Source: JAWPMT01 sp965242775
GTDB lineage: Bacteria > Bacteroidota > Bacteroidia > Cytophagales > Cyclobacteriaceae
Direction: 5' to 3'
NCBI GenBank assembly: GCA_965242775.1
Contig: CBDETI010000029.1
Span: 62,001-126,000, forward strand
Length of the DNA stretch: 64,000 bases
Below are positions 17,424-25,458 of the stretch, one piece after another; within the stretch, counting starts at the first letter, position 1, and each line of letters opens with the position of its first letter. Below the pieces are notes generated by a model. It worked only from the letters and a program-made list of their open reading frames with translations. It ran no database searches and was not told the DNA's origin. A program made the position numbers and the translations under genes.

Positions 17424-18877
17424 TGCAACTCGTTATTTTCGTTGGCTATTTTTTGCTGGTCTTTTTCATCGGATGGTTGAGCTTGAAATGGACGAAAACA
17501 GAAGCTGACTATTGGGTAGCAGGAAATAAATTAGGGTGGCTCGTTGGTGGCAGTACCATGGCGGCCACACATACCAGCGCGGGCACATTCATCGGCACGA
17601 TTGGGGTGATTTATACGGTAGGTTGGTCCTTTGCATGGGTGCTGGTGGTGATACCACTAGCCTACTGGTTCATGGCGGCGGTATTGGCTCCAAGATTTAT
17701 CAAGGTACGCCAGCTGACCCTGCCAGCCTATTTGCAATCGCGGTATGACAGCCATTCCGCTCGGGCCGTGGGTGCAATCATCATACTTATCGCCACGGTC
17801 ATTTACATCCAGGCGCAAATTGTGGCCGGGGGGTTGGTAGCCAATGTTGTTTTTGGCATTGATTCGGACGTAGGAATGATCGTTTTTACTGTGATTTTAC
17901 TGGCTTATACGCTGGTTGGTGGTATGCTGGCGGTTGCCTACACGGACTTCTTACAGATGATAATTATGGTGGTCGGCACAGTCATCTCCGTGCCGATGGC
18001 GATCAGCCATTTCGGTGGACTGGAATCCCTGGCGGAGCTGGTTGCACAAGTCAAGCCTACCACCTTTGAATGGGGTGGATTTCCGACAGTGCTTTTAATC
18101 ACTATGGGCCTGGCATTTTTCCTCGGCTCCGTTGCGACACCAGAGAAGGTGGTGAGATTGTATGCAATGAAAAATATGAGGACCGTTCGCAAGGGTATAT
18201 TCCTCACCATTGTCTTTGTGACTGGGATGAACTTGCTTGTGTTCATCCTGGGGCTGGCTGCTATGGTACTGTTCCCGAACCTGACCACCGGCGACCTGGC
18301 CATGCCCATATTGACTAAAACGATGCTACCTACGTTTCTTGGTACTATCATGTTGGCAGCGGTCACTTCAGCCATGATGTCCACGGTAGATTCATTGCTA
18401 CTTGTGGCAGGATCAGCCCTCTCCGAGGACATCTATCAAAACTTACTCAATCGAGGCGCCTCAAAAACCAGACGGCTGAAAGTTGCAAGGTTTGGGATCC
18501 TCATTGTAGGGTTGGTTCCACTAATTCTGATTCTTACCGGGATAGCTAAGGGCGATCTTATCCAGTTTATTGTAGTGTTATTTACAGCCATAATGGCCGC
18601 TGGATTTTTTGTACCGGTTGTCGGGGGAGTTGTTTGGCGTCGTGGCACAGAGGCCGGTGCGATCTCCGCCATGATCGGAGGTGTGGTTACTACGGGTATT
18701 TGGAAGGTCTTCGGCAACCCACTTATATATCCGGTACTGCCAGGTTTTTTGGTCAGTATTTTTCTTTACATAGCGGTCAGTTTGGCAACCAAGCCACTCT
18801 CAGAGGAAGTATGGAAACCCTATTTTTCAAAGACACCTAACACTGACAATCCGAGCAGCTCTCGTCCAGGTCAATAA
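17420..18877 (+). CDS. sodium:solute symporter (SSS family)
   Basis: The 485-residue protein has about 13 hydrophobic helices and the SSS-family signature region (helices with GTFIGTIGVIY near the start and an ATSAMMSTVDSLLLVAGSALSED block near residue 315-335, which carries sodium-site Ser residues). It couples sodium influx to uptake of an organic solute across the inner membrane; the substrate is not readable. The start overlaps the 31-residue peptide gene as ATGATG, so Met1 or Met2 could initiate. The last 41 bp overlap the convergent sigma-factor gene. Its place behind a dipeptidase suggests a peptide-derived or amino-acid-like substrate. Confidence 0.88.
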   Translation: MMQLVIFVGYFLLVFFIGWLSLKWTKTEADYWVAGNKLGWLVGGSTMAATHTSAGTFIGTIGVIYTVGWSFAWVLVVIPLAYWFMAAVLAPRFIKVRQLTLPAYLQSRYDSHSARAVGAIIILIATVIYIQAQIVAGGLVANVVFGIDSDVGMIVFTVILLAYTLVGGMLAVAYTDFLQMIIMVVGTVISVPMAISHFGGLESLAELVAQVKPTTFEWGGFPTVLLITMGLAFFLGSVATPEKVVRLYAMKNMRTVRKGIFLTIVFVTGMNLLVFILGLAAMVLFPNLTTGDLAMPILTKTMLPTFLGTIMLAAVTSAMMSTVDSLLLVAGSALSEDIYQNLLNRGASKTRRLKVARFGILIVGLVPLILILTGIAKGDLIQFIVVLFTAIMAAGFFVPVVGGVVWRRGTEAGAISAMIGGVVTTGIWKVFGNPLIYPVLPGFLVSIFLYIAVSLATKPLSEEVWKPYFSKTPNTDNPSSSRPGQ

Positions 18878-19388
18878 GGTCCCCGCAATGTTTCATGAAC
18901 AATTCCCGCATCATTTTACGGCCCCGTTGAACCCTGGACTTCAGCCCCGATTCACTTAACCCATAACTATTGGCCAATTCCTTTTGAGGAATTCCCAGTA
19001 TTTCATAGTCAAAAACAGGTCCGGCGTATTTTTTCGGAAGTTTCTCAATCATACCTGGTACGCAACTAGCCAATTCCTGGCTGAGCTCCGGAGAGGCCGG
19101 CTCCTCCGCAATCTCAGGGATATCACCGAATTGAATTTTGCTCTTGGAGCGGTAATAGTCAATGATGGCATTTCTGGAGATGGTAATCAGCCAGCTCTCG
19201 ATATTCCTAATTTCCGGTAGCTTCTCGCAATGGTTATATACCTTCATGAACACATCGCTCACCAACTCTTCACGGTCGACCGGATTTTGGATTCTGCTGC
19301 TTATGAACTTCACTAAAGTGTCCCGGTATGTCTCAAAGACCGGGACAACTGTATCGCATGAGTTATTTTCAACTACAGCAGGTTTCAT
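18837..19388 (-). CDS. SigZ-like ECF RNA polymerase sigma factor
   Basis: The product is a group 4 (ECF) sigma factor resembling SigZ. Region 2 is seen in DREELVSDVFMKVY and WLITISRNAIIDYYR, and region 4 in QKELANSYGLSESGLKSRVQRGR. The C-terminus is short and cysteine-rich (CSDCQC). I use the ATG at 19388 (183 residues, usual length); an earlier ATG at 19430 would overlap the upstream gene more. It overlaps the ArsI/CadI-like gene by 20 bp, so the two are coupled. No anti-sigma factor is adjacent; the cysteine tail may sense metal or thiol stress directly, which is inference. The 3' end overlaps the symporter gene by 41 bp tail to tail. Confidence 0.82.
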   Translation of the reverse strand: MKPAVVENNSCDTVVPVFETYRDTLVKFISSRIQNPVDREELVSDVFMKVYNHCEKLPEIRNIESWLITISRNAIIDYYRSKSKIQFGDIPEIAEEPASPELSQELASCVPGMIEKLPKKYAGPVFDYEILGIPQKELANSYGLSESGLKSRVQRGRKMMRELFMKHCGDLIDLDESCSDCQC

Positions 19389-19779
19389 CGCAACAGGCAC
19401 TTTCCTCTTTATTTTCTTCGGCTTCTCCATAGGTATGAAAAACCTCCCATTTGACCCCTTGTGGATCTGTTATCCAAGATTTTTCCGAACGTGAGTAACA
19501 GCATACCGTATGACCTTCTTCCTGAATTTCTCCCTCGGCTTTATCCATGTATCCATAGACTTCCTGTAGCTCTTCGTTGCTCTCGACTTGTATACCCAGA
19601 TGTTCAATGCCGGCACTGGCCTTACCCAAAGCGATGGAAAAATTGACACTTGGATCTTTCAACAACCATTTGGCATAATCATGTTTGCGAACGCTCGGCG
19701 GCGCATTGAACATGGCCGAATAAAAAGCCTCCGACTGATCAATATTCGCTACCTGGAGATTCACATGTAAAGTTTTCAT
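19369..19779 (-). CDS. ArsI/CadI-like VOC-fold metalloenzyme
   Basis: The 136-residue protein is a vicinal-oxygen-chelate fold protein of the ArsI/CadI group. The ArsI iron ligands are all in place (His5, His60, Glu112), and so is the adjacent cysteine pair that binds trivalent organoarsenicals (Cys93-Cys94). A second cysteine cluster ends the protein (Cys129, 130, 134, 135). ArsI is a non-haem iron dioxygenase that cleaves the carbon-arsenic bond; CadI proteins respond to cadmium. No arsR, arsM or arsenite pump is nearby. It is the first gene of a pair with the SigZ-like factor, and is divergent from the carbonic anhydrase gene. Confidence 0.83.
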   Translation of the reverse strand: MKTLHVNLQVANIDQSEAFYSAMFNAPPSVRKHDYAKWLLKDPSVNFSIALGKASAGIEHLGIQVESNEELQEVYGYMDKAEGEIQEEGHTVCCYSRSEKSWITDPQGVKWEVFHTYGEAEENKEESACCDETCCS

Positions 19780-19904
19780 AATCTATCATTTATCCGCAGA
19801 CGGTCCTACAGACAAAAAGACGCACCCACAAATTAAAAATTTGTTGGTATCCGACCGAACTATTGTTTATCTATGAACTTACTAGAAAAACCTCTTGTGT
19901 AAAA

Positions 19905-20531
19905 ATGGATTTAAAGAAAGTATTTGAAAACAACGAACAATGGGTCCAGGAAAAGCTGGCAATTAACCCTGAGTACTTTAAAGACCTTGCGAAAGGTCAA
20001 GAACCACCAATTCTTTATATAGGATGCTCGGACAGTCGGGTTACTGCCGAGCAGCTCATGGGATTGGGACCAGGCAAAGTATTTGTAACCAGAAACATCG
20101 CCAATATGGTCTCACAACTCGACATGAGCGTTACCTCAGTAATCAATTATGCTGTTGAGCACCTGAAAGTAAAGCATTTGGTTGTATGCGGTCACTACTA
20201 TTGTGGCGGAGTGAAAGCGGCCATGGGATCTGATGACTTGGCTATTCTCAATCCGTGGTTGCGTGGCATTAGAGATGTCTACAGACTTCACCAAAACGAG
20301 CTTGACGGTATAACTGATGAAGAAGCTCGTTACAAAAGACTTGTAGAACTCAACGTACAAGAACAGTGTATCAACGCCGTTAAATTGCCCGACGTGCAAA
20401 AGGCCAGAAAAGATCGAGACTTGCAGGTCCATGGCTGGGTATTTGACATTGGTACCGGCAAATTGATTGATCTGGAAATTGACTTTGACGCTATTCTCGA
20501 CAAGATCATGCACATCTACGATATCGGCTAA
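19905..20531 (+). CDS. beta-class carbonic anhydrase
   Basis: The 208-residue protein is a beta-carbonic anhydrase, interconverting CO2 and bicarbonate in the cytoplasm. Zinc ligands Cys41, His97 and Cys100 and the catalytic Asp43-Arg45 dyad (CSDSR, HYYCGG) are all present. I start at the ATG at 19905 (MDLKKVFENN), which is where homologous proteins begin; the frame upstream opens only with a TTG and encodes non-conserved residues. It is divergent from the arsI-like gene and has no obvious operon partner. Confidence 0.93.
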   Translation: MDLKKVFENNEQWVQEKLAINPEYFKDLAKGQEPPILYIGCSDSRVTAEQLMGLGPGKVFVTRNIANMVSQLDMSVTSVINYAVEHLKVKHLVVCGHYYCGGVKAAMGSDDLAILNPWLRGIRDVYRLHQNELDGITDEEARYKRLVELNVQEQCINAVKLPDVQKARKDRDLQVHGWVFDIGTGKLIDLEIDFDAILDKIMHIYDIG

Positions 20532-20632
20532 AAGTATTGGTTGTCGAATAGCTGATATTTCCTGTTATCTTTTCCGCATTCGGCAACCTTTTTTCCCATT
20601 TTCAGTCCTTAGCAGTACAACTTTGCAAATAC

Positions 20633-21172
20633 ATGCGCTCAGGGCTGTTCATCATATTCATTTTAACTGGTTGGTTTGTTCAAAGCCAATCACTGGCCAT
20701 GGTACGAGGAATGTTTCACGCAGCAGTGCTGGAGCCAGACAAATCATCAGAATTTCATAGCTACATCCGGGATCATCAAGGAGAAGAACCCACCATCAAA
20801 GCATACAAGGCCGTAGCCGAAGCCCTGGTTGCCCAGACTTTGTGGAATCCTATCACAAAATATGCGCACGTTCAGCGATATCAACAGGAAATGGAAAAGG
20901 TGATGCAATTGGACGGTGAAAATTTGGAAATAAGGTTTTTAAGATTTGCTGTGGAGTTTTATTTACCTCGATTTCTCATGATGAGCAACCATTTGGAGGA
21001 GGACAGGGATTTTCTGGTGGAAAATTTGGCTTCCATTGACAGCTTGGAGTTGGACGATAATTTTGCCAGGTACATTGTATATTTCATGAACGAGACTGGT
21101 ATGGTGGACCATGGCCGAATGTCTCAGATTGAAGCTTCCTTTTCCAATAATCTCTCGGAACCTTCAAAATAG
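20633..21172 (+). CDS. exported helical protein of unknown function
   Basis: The family is not recognised. The 179-residue product has an N-terminal signal peptide (MRSGLFIIFILTGWFVQSQS) and an otherwise helical mature part of about 160 residues with many Glu and Met residues and TPR-like spacing (TIKAYKAVAEAL, a YLPRFLMMSNHLEED segment). It would be periplasmic. It lies alone 101 bp after the carbonic anhydrase gene and is separated from the next small gene by a hairpin. Confidence 0.6.
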   Translation: MRSGLFIIFILTGWFVQSQSLAMVRGMFHAAVLEPDKSSEFHSYIRDHQGEEPTIKAYKAVAEALVAQTLWNPITKYAHVQRYQQEMEKVMQLDGENLEIRFLRFAVEFYLPRFLMMSNHLEEDRDFLVENLASIDSLELDDNFARYIVYFMNETGMVDHGRMSQIEASFSNNLSEPSK

Positions 21173-21189
21173 TTATCTTACGATCGCTA

Positions 21190-21225
21190 GCTCTCTCTTA
21201 ACTTCTTCTGTTGATAAAAGAGAGC
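21190..21225. other. inverted repeat between two small genes
   Basis: GCTCTCTCTT at 21190-21199 and AAAAGAGAGC at 21216-21225 can pair with one mismatch around a 16-base loop. There is no long T-run after it, so it is a weak terminator candidate or an RNA-processing hairpin. Confidence 0.3.
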
Positions 21226-21250
21226 ATCAGAAAGGCTTTAAAAGTTTTCT

Positions 21251-21442
21251 ATGAAGAAATATATTTTGGCAACGACACTGTTGGTTTTTACCCTGGTTAC
21301 GTGGGCGCAGGAGGCAGCAGCAGAGACCGAGCCAGTAGGGCGGTCATGGTCTGAGGAAACAAAGACGTGGCTGCTGGCTGCTTTCGTGGTGATCAACATC
21401 CTTCTCGTTTTGCGGACTTTTAGGAATAAACCAAGCGCCTAG
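21251..21442 (+). CDS. 63-residue membrane protein of unknown function
   Basis: The product has an N-terminal hydrophobic stretch that reads as a signal peptide (MKKYILATTLLVFTLVTWAQ), an acidic linker of about 20 residues, a second hydrophobic helix (about residues 40-56) and a short basic tail. It therefore probably sits in the inner membrane with a small periplasmic loop. I know no family for it. It lies 79 bp after the preceding secreted-protein gene and about 150 bp before ffs. Confidence 0.55.
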   Translation: MKKYILATTLLVFTLVTWAQEAAAETEPVGRSWSEETKTWLLAAFVVINILLVLRTFRNKPSA

Positions 21443-21577
21443 CGACCTTACTAGGCTGATAAACAAGAGGTTTTTATCCGTTGAAATGTCCTCAACGGCG
21501 ACCTGCTATTTTTCAACTTCTCCTGGCTAGATTTTCAACTTTGATTTTTACATGGTGTAAGTGATCAAATTTCGTCA

Positions 21578-21585
21578 TAAATTTG
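21578..21585 (+). promoter_or_regulatory. -7 promoter element of the ffs RNA gene
   Basis: TAAATTTG matches the Bacteroidota -7 consensus TAnnTTTG exactly and ends 4 bases before the predicted 5' end of the SRP RNA. No convincing TTTG lies at the usual distance upstream; the nearest, at 21540-21543, is too far. Confidence 0.5.
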
Positions 21586-21589
21586 CCTT

Positions 21590-21679
21590 GGCAAACGGAT
21601 ACGACTAGCTCCTGCTGAATCCCCCAGGTCTGGAAAGAAGCAAGGGTAGGCGGTTGTAGCAGTGCGATATACGTTTGCC
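21590..21679 (+). ncRNA. ffs: signal recognition particle RNA, small bacterial type (4.5S)
   Basis: The conserved SRP domain IV is visible: CAGGTCTGGAAAGAAGCA at about 21625-21642 corresponds to the apical GGAA tetraloop hairpin with its asymmetric loop. The flanks pair: GGCAAACG at 21590-21597 with CGTTTGCC at 21672-21679, closing a single long hairpin of about 90 nucleotides. A run of six T follows directly. The RNA binds Ffh and targets membrane and secreted proteins. It is preceded by a -7 element and followed 34 bp later by the fructose-6-phosphate aldolase gene. Confidence 0.92.
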
Positions 21680-21685
21680 TTTTTT
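21672..21685 (+). terminator. intrinsic terminator of ffs
   Basis: The closing stem of the SRP RNA ends in CGTTTGCC and is followed by six T at 21680-21685, so the RNA stem itself can serve as a rho-independent terminator. Confidence 0.6.
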
Positions 21686-21713
21686 ATTCCCTGACCATAA
21701 TCAAACCAATTAT

Positions 21714-22370
21714 ATGAAATTCTTCATTGATACCGCAAACATTGATGACATTCGGGAGGCTTACGATCTTGGTGTTTTGGACGGTGTGACCACCAATCCT
21801 TCCCTAATGGCCAAAGAAGGAATTACCGGAACCGACAACATCCGCAAACATTATAAGGACATTTGCAATATCGTGGATGACAATGTCAGTGCTGAAGTGA
21901 TATCAACGGATTTTGATGGTATGATGAAGGAAGGCCTTGAATTGGCCAAGATCGATGACAAAATCGTCGTGAAAGTTCCCATGATCAAGGACGGTGTGAA
22001 GGCCATCAAGGCTTTAACAGCAGAGAATATTCGGACTAATTGTACCTTGGTTTTCAGTCCCGGACAGGCCTTGTTGGCGGCCAAAGCAGGTGCTAGCTTC
22101 GTTTCCCCATTCATTGGCCGACTCGATGATGTGAGCACGGATGGTATGGAGCTCATTGAGCAGATCGTGCACATCTACGACAACTATGGCTATACCACGG
22201 AAGTGTTAGCGGCATCCGTCAGGCACACGATGCATCTCATTCATTGTGCGCAAGTAGGTGCTGATGTTGTAACGTGCCCGCTGAACGTCATTACGGGTCT
22301 TCTGAAGCACCCTCTTACAGACATTGGTTTAGAAAAATTCTTAGCAGATTACAAAAAAGGTAACCAATAG
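21714..22370 (+). CDS. fsa: fructose-6-phosphate aldolase / small transaldolase (TalC/MipB type)
   Basis: The 218-residue protein has the length and sequence of the short transaldolase group. It begins MKFFIDTANIDDI, has the TTNPSL motif near residue 26, and carries the Schiff-base lysine at Lys87 in KVPM. Members cleave fructose 6-phosphate to dihydroxyacetone and glyceraldehyde 3-phosphate or act as transaldolase. I start at the ATG at 21714, where all homologues begin; upstream in-frame codons lie in the ffs terminator. A small conserved-looking gene and ftsE follow on the same strand. Confidence 0.92.
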   Translation: MKFFIDTANIDDIREAYDLGVLDGVTTNPSLMAKEGITGTDNIRKHYKDICNIVDDNVSAEVISTDFDGMMKEGLELAKIDDKIVVKVPMIKDGVKAIKALTAENIRTNCTLVFSPGQALLAAKAGASFVSPFIGRLDDVSTDGMELIEQIVHIYDNYGYTTEVLAASVRHTMHLIHCAQVGADVVTCPLNVITGLLKHPLTDIGLEKFLADYKKGNQ

Positions 22371-22413
22371 GCCCCCACGACAGTTGATAGAAAAACCAGA
22401 TCTATCAGAGTCA

Positions 22414-22617
22414 ATGTACATCATCAAGGTGAAGGGAAAGGCGAAAATCCCTGACTACATACAATTGCGAGATGATGATTTCGTCTTAATAGCCTATTTT
22501 CGAGCAGACCGACCGTTAAAAAAATTGGAGAAGTACGGTCTCGAAGGGAAGGAGGACAGCCTTCGTAGCGTGATCGACTCCCTACCCTACGGAAAATTGC
22601 AGAAACTGAATATCTAA
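22414..22617 (+). CDS. small protein of unknown function upstream of ftsE
   Basis: I start this at the ATG at 22414, giving 67 residues; a TTG ten codons earlier also opens the frame. The sequence (MYIIKVKGKAKIPDYIQLRD, then DDFVLIAYFRAD) suggests a compact alpha/beta domain with no signal or membrane segment. It is 1 bp away from the ftsE start and 43 bp behind the aldolase gene, so it is probably cotranscribed with both. Function unknown. Confidence 0.6.
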   Translation: MYIIKVKGKAKIPDYIQLRDDDFVLIAYFRADRPLKKLEKYGLEGKEDSLRSVIDSLPYGKLQKLNI

Positions 22618-22618
22618 C

Positions 22619-23329
22619 ATGTCCTTTTCACAAGAACCGGTATTGGAAGTCAAATCTGCTACTATCTACCAGGAAGGCAACGCGGTACTTGAGGATATTT
22701 CTTTTAGCATACAGAAAGGTGAATTTGTTTACCTGATCGGCAGGACCGGCAGCGGCAAATCTTCGTTGTTGAAAACACTTTACGCGGATTTGGAATTGAA
22801 GGATGGCTTTATCAGCGTTGCTGGTCACGAGATTCGAGGCATCAAAAGCAAGGATGTACCCTTTCTTCGCCGCAAGATCGGGATTGTCTTCCAGGACTTT
22901 GAATTATTCTACGACCGCACCATTGCCGAAAACCTTCATTTTGTAATGAAAGCGACAGGTTGGAAAAATAAGGCGAAAATGAAATCCAGGATGGCAGAAG
23001 TCCTCATGCGCGTAGGCCTCGGTGCAGTGACTAACAAAATGCCCCACCAGCTTTCAGGCGGCGAACAACAGCGTGTTGTCGTGGCACGGGCATTGATCAA
23101 CGAGCCTCAGATATTGTTTGCTGATGAACCCACAGGAAATCTTGACCCTGAAGTGGCAGAAGGTATTTTCAAGCTATTTCAGGAGATCAACCGAAGCGGC
23201 ACAGCGGTGCTCATGGCTACCCACAACCACAACTTTTTGCAAAAATTTCCTGAAAGAGTGCTTAAATGCGATGCTGGTTTAATACTTGACTCAAGCAAGC
23301 AGGATTTTGAATTTAGTGGTGTCTATTGA
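22619..23329 (+). CDS. ftsE: FtsE-like ABC transporter ATP-binding protein
   Basis: The 236-residue ATPase has Walker A at residues 41-48 (GRTGSGKS), the signature LSGGEQQR at 145-152, Walker B ILFADE at 165-170 and the ATHNH switch His near 200. The sequence is of the FtsE type, which works with FtsX in divisome activation of cell wall hydrolases, and the FQDFELFYDRTIAENL block fits FtsE. No ftsX gene follows: the next gene is convergent and overlaps by 7 bp. Either FtsX is encoded elsewhere or this is a related ATPase. Confidence 0.87.
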   Translation: MSFSQEPVLEVKSATIYQEGNAVLEDISFSIQKGEFVYLIGRTGSGKSSLLKTLYADLELKDGFISVAGHEIRGIKSKDVPFLRRKIGIVFQDFELFYDRTIAENLHFVMKATGWKNKAKMKSRMAEVLMRVGLGAVTNKMPHQLSGGEQQRVVVARALINEPQILFADEPTGNLDPEVAEGIFKLFQEINRSGTAVLMATHNHNFLQKFPERVLKCDAGLILDSSKQDFEFSGVY

Positions 23330-24360
23330 GTCAATCTAAGATTGCCATATTGGGATGAAATACTGATTTTGGCCTTGGAATCCCCGTCGCCGATTTTACC
23401 CTCATACCTGTTCCGGTGATCCTCCCGTAACTTCAGAGAATAGTCCATGTCCACGCCATATGTTTTTAAGTCGGCATACTGAAATTCGCCTTTAAACTCG
23501 GAAACGACACCCTCCTCCAGGTCAATGTTGTAGGATCCAAATTCCCCTCGGATATCAATCAACTCGAAACCACTTAATACTTTATCAATGGTGAAATCAG
23601 AGGCATATTTACAATCCATTTCAATGGATCTTCCAAGTCTTTCGATGTTGAAATCTGTGAATCGTACATAGGCATCCACAATGTCTACTTCGCCAAGTTC
23701 CAGGCTTCCATACTTACTATCAATTTCGACCTGATCCACTTTACGAAGCTCCACCTCAGAAAACTGCTGATCCATAGCCACTTCGCCGGCCTCTTCAATG
23801 GAAAAAAATTCGCAATACTGCAAGTCGAGATTCCCTTCTGCAAAATAATCAACTTCCCCCTTGCCAAAAGATACTCTCAAGTCTCCACCTCTTTCTAACC
23901 GCCCCGCCTTCAAATCACCATATGCCAACTTTACATCCACCTCTTCTTGTCGATCATCTATAAAAATGTCGCCAAAGGAGTTACCTACTTTGAGTTTATT
24001 GCCCGCAGGTACCTGGACGGTGTAGTCAATGCTAAATGACTCATCTCCCCTGGTTTTAATATCAACGTCCGTTTTCATTTCCAAACGATAATTCCCTTCA
24101 TGGAATTCCACATTGATGTTGTCCAGCATGTCTTGTAATCTCGAATCCCTGGATGCTCGAGCCTCTATTTCCACCTTCACTTTAACGGTGGAACCCTCCC
24201 AGGTACTGATATGAACCACGCCGAAGGTATTTTCTATATCTACCACTGTGCTCTCCTCCACTTCAAAGCTCTTTTCTATGGTCTTTCCCTGTTGGGCATA
24301 CACTGTGCATGCCGTGGAAAAAAACATCAACCCTATGAACTTATGCAGCGCTAACTTCAT
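23323..24360 (-). CDS. exported DUF4097-like beta-solenoid (putative adhesin) protein
   Basis: The protein has a signal peptide (MKLALHKFIGLMFF to YAQQ) and then repeated short strands with a pattern like KVGNSFGDIFID, KYGSLELGEVD and GEFGSYNIDLEE, as in DUF4097-type putative adhesins that form right-handed beta-solenoids. I start at the second Met (24360), which begins the signal peptide properly; the first in-frame Met is at 24372. It overlaps the preceding gene by 20 bp and is the third member of an ECF sigma / membrane protein / solenoid cassette, where such proteins are often targets or sensors in cell-envelope stress. The 3' end overlaps ftsE by 7 bp. Confidence 0.68.
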   Translation of the reverse strand: MKLALHKFIGLMFFSTACTVYAQQGKTIEKSFEVEESTVVDIENTFGVVHISTWEGSTVKVKVEIEARASRDSRLQDMLDNINVEFHEGNYRLEMKTDVDIKTRGDESFSIDYTVQVPAGNKLKVGNSFGDIFIDDRQEEVDVKLAYGDLKAGRLERGGDLRVSFGKGEVDYFAEGNLDLQYCEFFSIEEAGEVAMDQQFSEVELRKVDQVEIDSKYGSLELGEVDIVDAYVRFTDFNIERLGRSIEMDCKYASDFTIDKVLSGFELIDIRGEFGSYNIDLEEGVVSEFKGEFQYADLKTYGVDMDYSLKLREDHRNRYEGKIGDGDSKAKISISSQYGNLRLTQ

Positions 24361-24874
24361 TTTCTTCTTCATATTCTTTTAATCTTTCCAGCACTTCGAT
24401 CTGTCTATTCAAGATCTCCAGCCGGAGTTGAAGGTTTTTGATCATGGCGTCGATCATTTTCTGATCGCTACCATTTCGGTCAATACCGGTTTTTAACTCT
24501 TCATAAAGACCACTTAAATGATTGAGATCCTGTTCAAACTCCAGGTCCAGTTCACTGGGACCATAAACTTCAATTTGAAATCTCTTCTGACTGATCAACT
24601 GCGTATAAAAGGATTCTGCAGCATAAAACTCCTCGTAGGGATTCATCGCCACTGTCTCCTCCGTCCCTGCCCCCCACTGCAGGTAACTTAATGCACTAGT
24701 TGCCACCAGAAGGACAGCTGCAGCCACTTTCCAGAACTTGTTATAATCACGATCCGTCGATTTTTCCTCCTTCTTCAGCGCGTCGTTGATCTTTGCCCAG
24801 GATTTCTCGGGTAGAAAATCCCCCTCAAAACCCTCGCGATGCTCTTTGACATAATGCTCCAAATAATCACCCAT
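24341..24874 (-). CDS. single-pass membrane protein, putative anti-sigma factor
   Basis: The 177-residue protein has a cytoplasmic N-terminal part of about 45 residues, one transmembrane helix (about residues 48-66) and a periplasmic helical part of about 110 residues that reads as coiled coil (MIDAMIKNLQLRLEILNRQI). This layout, and its start overlapping the ECF sigma factor stop by 8 bp, indicate a membrane-bound anti-sigma factor. No zinc-binding HxxxCxxC motif of the ZAS class is present, so the inhibition mode would differ. It also overlaps the downstream solenoid protein gene. Confidence 0.62.
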   Translation of the reverse strand: MGDYLEHYVKEHREGFEGDFLPEKSWAKINDALKKEEKSTDRDYNKFWKVAAAVLLVATSALSYLQWGAGTEETVAMNPYEEFYAAESFYTQLISQKRFQIEVYGPSELDLEFEQDLNHLSGLYEELKTGIDRNGSDQKMIDAMIKNLQLRLEILNRQIEVLERLKEYEEENEVSAA

Positions 24875-25418
24875 AATTCACTTCTTTCGTCAAAATCTCT
24901 CTCAATTTCTTTTTCGCTCTGTTGTACTGAGATTTAGAAGTACTTTCAGTAATACCCAAAATACCAGCAATTTCTCCATGATCGTACCCCTCAAAAAGAT
25001 AGAGCGTCAACACCGTGCGAAAACCAGTCGGCAGTTGAGCCACTCCATTCTTGATCAACGCCACGTCCACGGAAGGCGTCGGTTCATCCCACTCATAAAA
25101 AAACTCCTCCCCGCCATCCTCTTTGAGCGTTTCAACCTCTCTCCGCTTTTTCAAAGCCGTGATGGATTTATTCACCACTATCCGTTTTAACCAGGCACCA
25201 AATGACGCGTCTTCTCTATAGCTCCCAATATTCCGAAAAGCGCTCAAAAAGGCTTCTTGTAGGATATCCTCAGCCTCCTCGGCCATTCCCAGTATTCTCT
25301 CCGCAGTATTGAACATGGCCTTACAGTACAGCCGGTATATCTCGTACTGAGCTATACGGTCCCCTTTCCGGCACCCATCAATCAGATGCTGATGTATGTT
25401 CTTGGTACTAGCGTCCAA
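24867..25418 (-). CDS. ECF RNA polymerase sigma factor
   Basis: This 183-residue ECF sigma factor shows region 2 (AEDILQEAFLSAFRNIGSYR, then FGAWLKRIVVNKSI) and region 4 (VLTLYLFEGYDHGEIAGILG with SQYNRAKKKLR). It begins a three-gene overlapping set with a putative anti-sigma membrane protein and a solenoid-like exported protein, so it probably controls an envelope function and its own operon. The gene is divergent from the barrel-protein gene that starts at 25536, and the 117-bp space between them holds a candidate promoter for the latter. Confidence 0.88.
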   Translation of the reverse strand: MDASTKNIHQHLIDGCRKGDRIAQYEIYRLYCKAMFNTAERILGMAEEAEDILQEAFLSAFRNIGSYREDASFGAWLKRIVVNKSITALKKRREVETLKEDGGEEFFYEWDEPTPSVDVALIKNGVAQLPTGFRTVLTLYLFEGYDHGEIAGILGITESTSKSQYNRAKKKLREILTKEVNYG

Positions 25419-25458
25419 CGCAGCTGCTTTATATCAAATGAAAGACTAACGAAAAAAA

